Positions 60,312-64,000 of a DNA stretch of 64,000 nucleotides are shown piece by piece; position 1 is the stretch's first letter, and each line of letters starts with the position of its first letter. The position numbers and the translations under genes are program-made. The DNA comes from Methylococcus capsulatus (GTDB taxonomy: Bacteria; Pseudomonadota; Gammaproteobacteria; Methylococcales; Methylococcaceae): contig NZ_CP104311.1 in NCBI RefSeq assembly GCF_036864975.1, positions 1,838,001 through 1,902,000 of the forward strand, in the 5' to 3' direction. Below the pieces are notes generated by a model, which searched no databases, had not been told where the DNA came from, and saw only the letters and a list, made by a program, of their open reading frames with translations.

Positions 60312-61555
60312 ATGGCGAGATCGGTGGGTTGTGGCACTGGCTGGCGGCGGCCGGATTCGAGCCGTGCGCCTTGGGTGAGGCCGCCGTCGTATCCGCCTTG
60401 AAACGGCGGCTCGCTGCCGCCGGCTGTACCGCCGCAACCTACCCGGCGAGGTTGGCGGCGGATGCAGATGAACGGGCGCGTCTGCTGGAGGCGGTCCTGG
60501 TACCGGAAACCTGGTTTTTCCGGGAGGCGCCGGGTTTCGATGCGCTGGTCGCAGCCGCCGCCCAGCACCGTCTGGAACGGCGGACCGGGCCGTTCCGGGT
60601 CCTTAGCCTGGGCTGTTCGACGGGGGAGGAACCCTGGTCCATCGTCATCGCGCTGCGGGAGGCCGGGATGGAGAACGGGGACTTCCGGGTCGAAGCGCTG
60701 GACATCAGCGCCAGGGCCATCGAGGCGGCCAGGGCGGGAATCTACGGCGGGCGCTCGTTCCGGAGGCCGGGGGACGGCGCCTGGCGCAGCCGCTATTTCG
60801 ATGAACTCGGTGACGGCCGCTACCGTGTGAAGGACGCGCTGCGCGGCGATGTCGAGTTCCGGGTCGTCCACCTGGGCGAGGCGGGCTGGGGCGACGGCGG
60901 CCGGCGCTGCCAGGCGGTGTTTTGCCGCAACGTGCTCATCTATTTGAAGGCCGATCTCAGGGCGCGGGTCATTGCGCGCTGCCATGAGGTGCTCGATCCG
61001 GGCGGGTTGCTGGTGCTGGGGCATGCCGACGGCATCGGTGGATTCGAGTGGGGTTTCCGGCGCCACGGCGCGGCCGGAGCGTTCTCCTGGATACGGCAGG
61101 ACGTGACCGGAGCGAAGATCCTTCCCACATCTCCCTCCAGGTTGGTGCCCGTCGAGGCCGCCAAGTGTGGCGCCGGTGGCGGGAGCCGGCCTGCGGGGCC
61201 GGTTCTCTCCCTCGGCGCCGAGGAAATCGCATGCGCCGTGCCTTTGGCCGACGGCGGGAGACTGAGCACTGCGCGCGCCCTGGCGGACGGGGGGGACTAC
61301 ACGGCTGCGGAGCGCCTCTGTCTCGGCTATCTGGCATCCCACCCGGATGATCCGGAGGTCCATGCCCTGCTCGGGATCGTTATGTCCGCCGCCAACCGGG
61401 AGGACGACGCGCTGAAATATTTCCGCCAGGCGCTTTATCTGGCCCCCTCCCACAGTGAAAGCCTGCTGCATCTGGCCGCTCTTTACGAGCGGCGCGGCGA
61501 TGGAGAGCGTGCCCGCCACTTCCGCAACCGTTCCGCCGCCGAGGGTGGGTCATGA
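60302..61555 (+). CDS. CheR methyltransferase with TPR repeats, WspC-like
   Basis: A 417-residue protein from a GTG at 60302. It methylates glutamates of chemoreceptors with S-adenosylmethionine. The CheR domain has VPETWFFREAPGFDALVAAA, LSLGCSTGEEPWSIVIAL (SAM site), VEALDISARAIEAARAGIYG and AVFCRNVLIYL. A linker of about 60 residues leads to TPR repeats in the last 100 (ALADGGDYTAAERLCLGYLA; DDALKYFRQALYLAPSHSES). CheR-TPR proteins are typical of Wsp-type systems. It overlaps the next gene by 4 bases. Confidence 0.92.
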   Translation: MRLNGEIGGLWHWLAAAGFEPCALGEAAVVSALKRRLAAAGCTAATYPARLAADADERARLLEAVLVPETWFFREAPGFDALVAAAAQHRLERRTGPFRVLSLGCSTGEEPWSIVIALREAGMENGDFRVEALDISARAIEAARAGIYGGRSFRRPGDGAWRSRYFDELGDGRYRVKDALRGDVEFRVVHLGEAGWGDGGRRCQAVFCRNVLIYLKADLRARVIARCHEVLDPGGLLVLGHADGIGGFEWGFRRHGAAGAFSWIRQDVTGAKILPTSPSRLVPVEAAKCGAGGGSRPAGPVLSLGAEEIACAVPLADGGRLSTARALADGGDYTAAERLCLGYLASHPDDPEVHALLGIVMSAANREDDALKYFRQALYLAPSHSESLLHLAALYERRGDGERARHFRNRSAAEGGS

Positions 61556-62205
61556 TGGAGACCGGAACCCCAGAGGGAAACTGCTGGAACCGGATCGGCA
61601 TCTACGGCAGCCGGGAATGCTCCCGCCTCGCCGAGGTGATCCACTGCCGCAGTTGCGGCGTTTATCAGACCGCGGGCCGGGCGTTGTTCGACCGCCCGCC
61701 TACCGAGGACAGCATCGACCGCTGGACTGAACAGCTTTCGGCCGTGCCGGACGAGGATACCGCGGAACGGACGTCGTTGGTGGTCTTCCGGCTGGGGGCG
61801 GAATGGTTCGCGTTGCCTGCGGAGTGGGTGCGGGAGGGCATCGCGCCGGGACCCTGGCGGAGCGTTCCGCATCGCAGCGGGAAGGAGTTCCTGGGCATTA
61901 TGAGCGTGCGCGGCGAGCTGATTCCGTATTTTTCCCTCGCTGCCGTCCTGGGGATCGGCAGCGGAGTCGATTCCGCAACCGAACGGGTCTTGGTCTGCGG
62001 CGGGGAGGGGCGTCGGCTGGTGTTTCCGGTCGGCGCCATCCTGGGGCTGCGGCGTCTGGTCCTGGACGAGGCGGGCAGGCCGCCCGTGACGGTCGGCAAG
62101 GCCGTCGACGCTTACACCCGGTGGTTGGTAAGGCATGCAGTGGGCAGCATAGCGGTGCTGGACGCCGAACGTCTGTCCGCCGCACTGGAGGCCAGGCTGC
62201 GATGA
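61552..62205 (+). CDS. CheW-like adaptor with N-terminal extension, WspD-like
   Basis: A 217-residue protein. The first 60 residues contain CWNRIGIYGSRECSRLAEVI and HCRSCGVYQTAGRALFDRPP, four cysteines in a pattern seen in WspD, where it may bind a metal or make contacts. The rest is a CheW domain (LVVFRLGAEWFALPAEWVRE, then SVRGELIPYFSLAAVLGI). Two start codons in tandem (61552, 61555) are equally possible. It overlaps both neighbours by 4 bases, so translation is coupled. Confidence 0.9.
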   Translation: MMETGTPEGNCWNRIGIYGSRECSRLAEVIHCRSCGVYQTAGRALFDRPPTEDSIDRWTEQLSAVPDEDTAERTSLVVFRLGAEWFALPAEWVREGIAPGPWRSVPHRSGKEFLGIMSVRGELIPYFSLAAVLGIGSGVDSATERVLVCGGEGRRLVFPVGAILGLRRLVLDEAGRPPVTVGKAVDAYTRWLVRHAVGSIAVLDAERLSAALEARLR

Positions 62206-64000
62206 GCGATTTCGCCCTGCTGGATTTGTTCCGGGAGGAGGTCGATACCCATGCGGGCGTCCTGACCGCGGGCCTGATCGCGTTGGAAGCAGGGCCGGCC
62301 GGCACCGGGGAGATCGAACCCCTCATGCGCGCCGCCCATTCGCTCAAAGGAGCGGCACGAGTTTTGGGGCTGGATGCGGCGGTCGGCATCGCCCACGCGA
62401 TGGAAGACGGACTGCTGGCGGCCAAAGAAGGCAGGCTGGCGTTGACTCCGGCGCGGGTCGATGTGCTGCTCGAGGGCGTAGACTGGATCGTCGCCCTGGC
62501 GCAGGTGGACGAGCCGGATCTGCCAGCCTGGCTGGTGGCGCAGGCGGATTCGGCGGACGATCTGGAGCGCCGCCTGCGGCATCTCGATCAGGTGCCAGCG
62601 GCCATGGCCGCTGGTACTTCCAGGGTGGAAGCTGCGGCGTCGGATCTGGAGCCGATGGCCGATTCAAAGAGCAGTGGAGCTGAAATCGCGGCGCCCTCTG
62701 CCGAAACGGAAGCCTTGGCGGTGCCCGCGCCGGGAGCAGAACCTTCGGCCGCCGGGACGCCGGACCGCTCCATCAAGATCAGCGCCGAGGTGCTCAACCG
62801 CCTCATCAGTCTGGCCTCCGAATCACTGGTGGAAGCGCACCGCATGGAGGACACGCTCGCCGGCCTGGAAACCACCCGCCATGGCCTCGGTCGGCTGGCG
62901 GCCTTGCTGCAGAAAGAGGATCCGGGCGGGAACGCACTCCGCCTGCTGGACGAGGTGTGCGCCGGACTGGGTCGGACCCTCGAGGCGCTGGATGCCCATG
63001 CACGGCGCGCGGCGTCGGCCGCCGAGTCCCAGTTCAGGGAGTTGGTGGCCGGCCGGATGCGTCCTTTCGAGGAGGGGACGCGTTCGTTTCCGCGCCTCGT
63101 TCGCGATCTGGCCCGGGAACTCGGCAAACAGGTGCATTTTGAAATCAGGGGCGGCACTACTCGGGTCGACCGCGATATTCTGGCCAAGCTGGAGGCGCCG
63201 CTCGGCCATCTGCTCCGGAACGCGCTGGATCATGGCCTGGAGCCGCCTGAGGAACGACGGGCGGGGGGGAAGCCGGCCGCCGGCAATCTGCGGCTGGAGG
63301 CACGTCATCACGCCGGTTTGCTGCTCATTACGGTGAGTGACGACGGTCGCGGCGTGGACCGCGAGCGGCTCCGGCGGAAGATCGTCGAACGCAACCTGAC
63401 CACGGCGGCACTGGCGATCCAGATGACCGACGCGGAGCTGTTCGATTTCCTGTTTCTGCCGGGATTGTCGACGCGTGACATGACCAGCCGAGTATCGGGC
63501 CGCGGCGTGGGCCTGGACGTGGTGCAGTCCATGGTGCACGCCGAAGGCGGGTCGGTATCGGTCGAGTCGGAGGCCGGCCGCGGTACGGTGTTCCGGCTCC
63601 AGCTTCCGGTGACCCGTTCGGTGCTCCGCGCCCTGCTCGTGCGGCTCGGTGGCGAACCTTATGCCTTTCCCCTGGCGCGCATCGGTTACCTGGCGGCACT
63701 TGAACCCGCCGAACTCAAGACCATCGAGGGTCGAAGCTATTTCGTCGCCAACGGCGCGAACCTGGCGCTCGTCGCTGCCCGCGAACTGCTGGGAATGGCT
63801 ATTCCGGATACGACGGCGGACCGCATCCACGCGGTGGTCCTGATGGACCAAGGGGAATCCTATGCCATCGAAGTCGATGGCTTTCTCGGGGAATCCGAGC
63901 TGGTGGTCAGGCCCCTGGATACGCGATTCGGCAAGATTCCGCACGTCAGTGCCGTTGCGGTCGCGGAAGACGGTATGCCGGTACTGATTCTCGACGTGGA
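62202..64000 (+). CDS. CheA-type sensor kinase, WspE-like (partial)
   Basis: The frame opens at the ATG overlapping the previous stop and continues past the window end; 599 codons are seen. The HPt domain has the phosphorylated His at residue 46 (RAAHSLKGAARVLGL). A linker of 70 Ala/Glu/Pro-rich residues follows. The dimerisation and kinase domain has IKISAEVLNRLISLASESLV, the N-box LLRNALDHGLEPPEERR, and ATP-lid motifs VSDDGRGVDRERLRRKI and GRGVGLDVVQSMV. A CheW-like domain starts at about residue 475. WspE proteins end in a receiver domain; whether one is present lies outside the window. Confidence 0.93.
   Translation, partial: MSDFALLDLFREEVDTHAGVLTAGLIALEAGPAGTGEIEPLMRAAHSLKGAARVLGLDAAVGIAHAMEDGLLAAKEGRLALTPARVDVLLEGVDWIVALAQVDEPDLPAWLVAQADSADDLERRLRHLDQVPAAMAAGTSRVEAAASDLEPMADSKSSGAEIAAPSAETEALAVPAPGAEPSAAGTPDRSIKISAEVLNRLISLASESLVEAHRMEDTLAGLETTRHGLGRLAALLQKEDPGGNALRLLDEVCAGLGRTLEALDAHARRAASAAESQFRELVAGRMRPFEEGTRSFPRLVRDLARELGKQVHFEIRGGTTRVDRDILAKLEAPLGHLLRNALDHGLEPPEERRAGGKPAAGNLRLEARHHAGLLLITVSDDGRGVDRERLRRKIVERNLTTAALAIQMTDAELFDFLFLPGLSTRDMTSRVSGRGVGLDVVQSMVHAEGGSVSVESEAGRGTVFRLQLPVTRSVLRALLVRLGGEPYAFPLARIGYLAALEPAELKTIEGRSYFVANGANLALVAARELLGMAIPDTTADRIHAVVLMDQGESYAIEVDGFLGESELVVRPLDTRFGKIPHVSAVAVAEDGMPVLILDV

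Overview
The window reads as a GC-rich gammaproteobacterial chromosome, most likely a Methylococcus capsulatus-like methanotroph. Three things support this. The order thrS-infC-rpmI-rplT-pheS-pheT-ihfA is typical of gammaproteobacteria. The P460-fold cytochrome at 10430-10906 matches cytochrome c'-beta of M. capsulatus Bath, with Phe32 and Phe61 at exactly those mature positions. The 131-residue bacteriohemerythrin at 48762-49157 has the complete set of diiron ligands known from that organism. No methane monooxygenase gene lies in the window, so the species call is an inference.

Layout. 0-2 kb: the 5' part of an MlaE-type permease with a STAS domain, then a decayed YefM/YoeB toxin-antitoxin locus. 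2-11 kb: a c551-type cytochrome, an MltD-like transglycosylase, and a respiratory/nitric oxide cluster. That cluster holds a shortened HPP protein, a small membrane protein, norC, norB, a three-part B-type heme-copper oxidase, a diheme cytochrome c and cytochrome c'-beta. A good sigma70 promoter overlapped by an NsrR-like operator stands at its head. 11.2-13.4 kb is a scar: a broken ADP-ribosylglycohydrolase, a structured noncoding block, a broken IS3-family element, a diverged fragment of recC and a remnant of a small toxin-antitoxin pair. 13.4-22.4 kb: recC-recB-recD with ATGA overlaps. 22.4-34.8 kb: housekeeping genes (chorismate-lyase-like protein, tRNA-Val, the translation operon, ihfA, argC, prmB, aroC, an MFS transporter). 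34.8-37.7 kb, minus strand: a Cu(I) P-type ATPase and a pyrimidine-dimer glycosylase-like protein. 37.7-39.9 kb: groES-groEL under a sigma70 promoter plus CIRCE.

40-49 kb: a cellulose-synthase-like glycosyltransferase with altered catalytic motifs, a DUF3131 partner, an SLT-like lipoprotein, YihY, rlmL, acyP, a DUF4239-type protein and bacteriohemerythrin. The hemerythrin gene has a perfect FNR-type palindrome exactly 41.5 bases upstream of its inferred start site. 49-55 kb: an unrecognised secreted protein, a DUF2272 lipoprotein, an APC permease, rnhA, dnaQ and tRNA-Ser(UGA). 55-59.1 kb: an island next to the tRNA, with IS1380 and IS5 remnants around a lower-GC SoxB/5'-nucleotidase-like gene. 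59.1-64 kb: yfbR, then a Wsp-type chemosensory operon (CheW, CheR-TPR, CheW, CheA) that runs off the window.

The main functional theme is handling of NO and low oxygen: NO reductase, a high-affinity-type oxidase, NO-binding cytochrome c'-beta and hemerythrin, with NsrR-like and FNR-like sites in front of key units. The least expected observations are the possible one-base frameshift that would add a membrane helix to the oxidase subunit I, the recC fragment beside recC, the glycosyltransferase with altered catalytic motifs, and the precisely placed FNR site of the hemerythrin gene.
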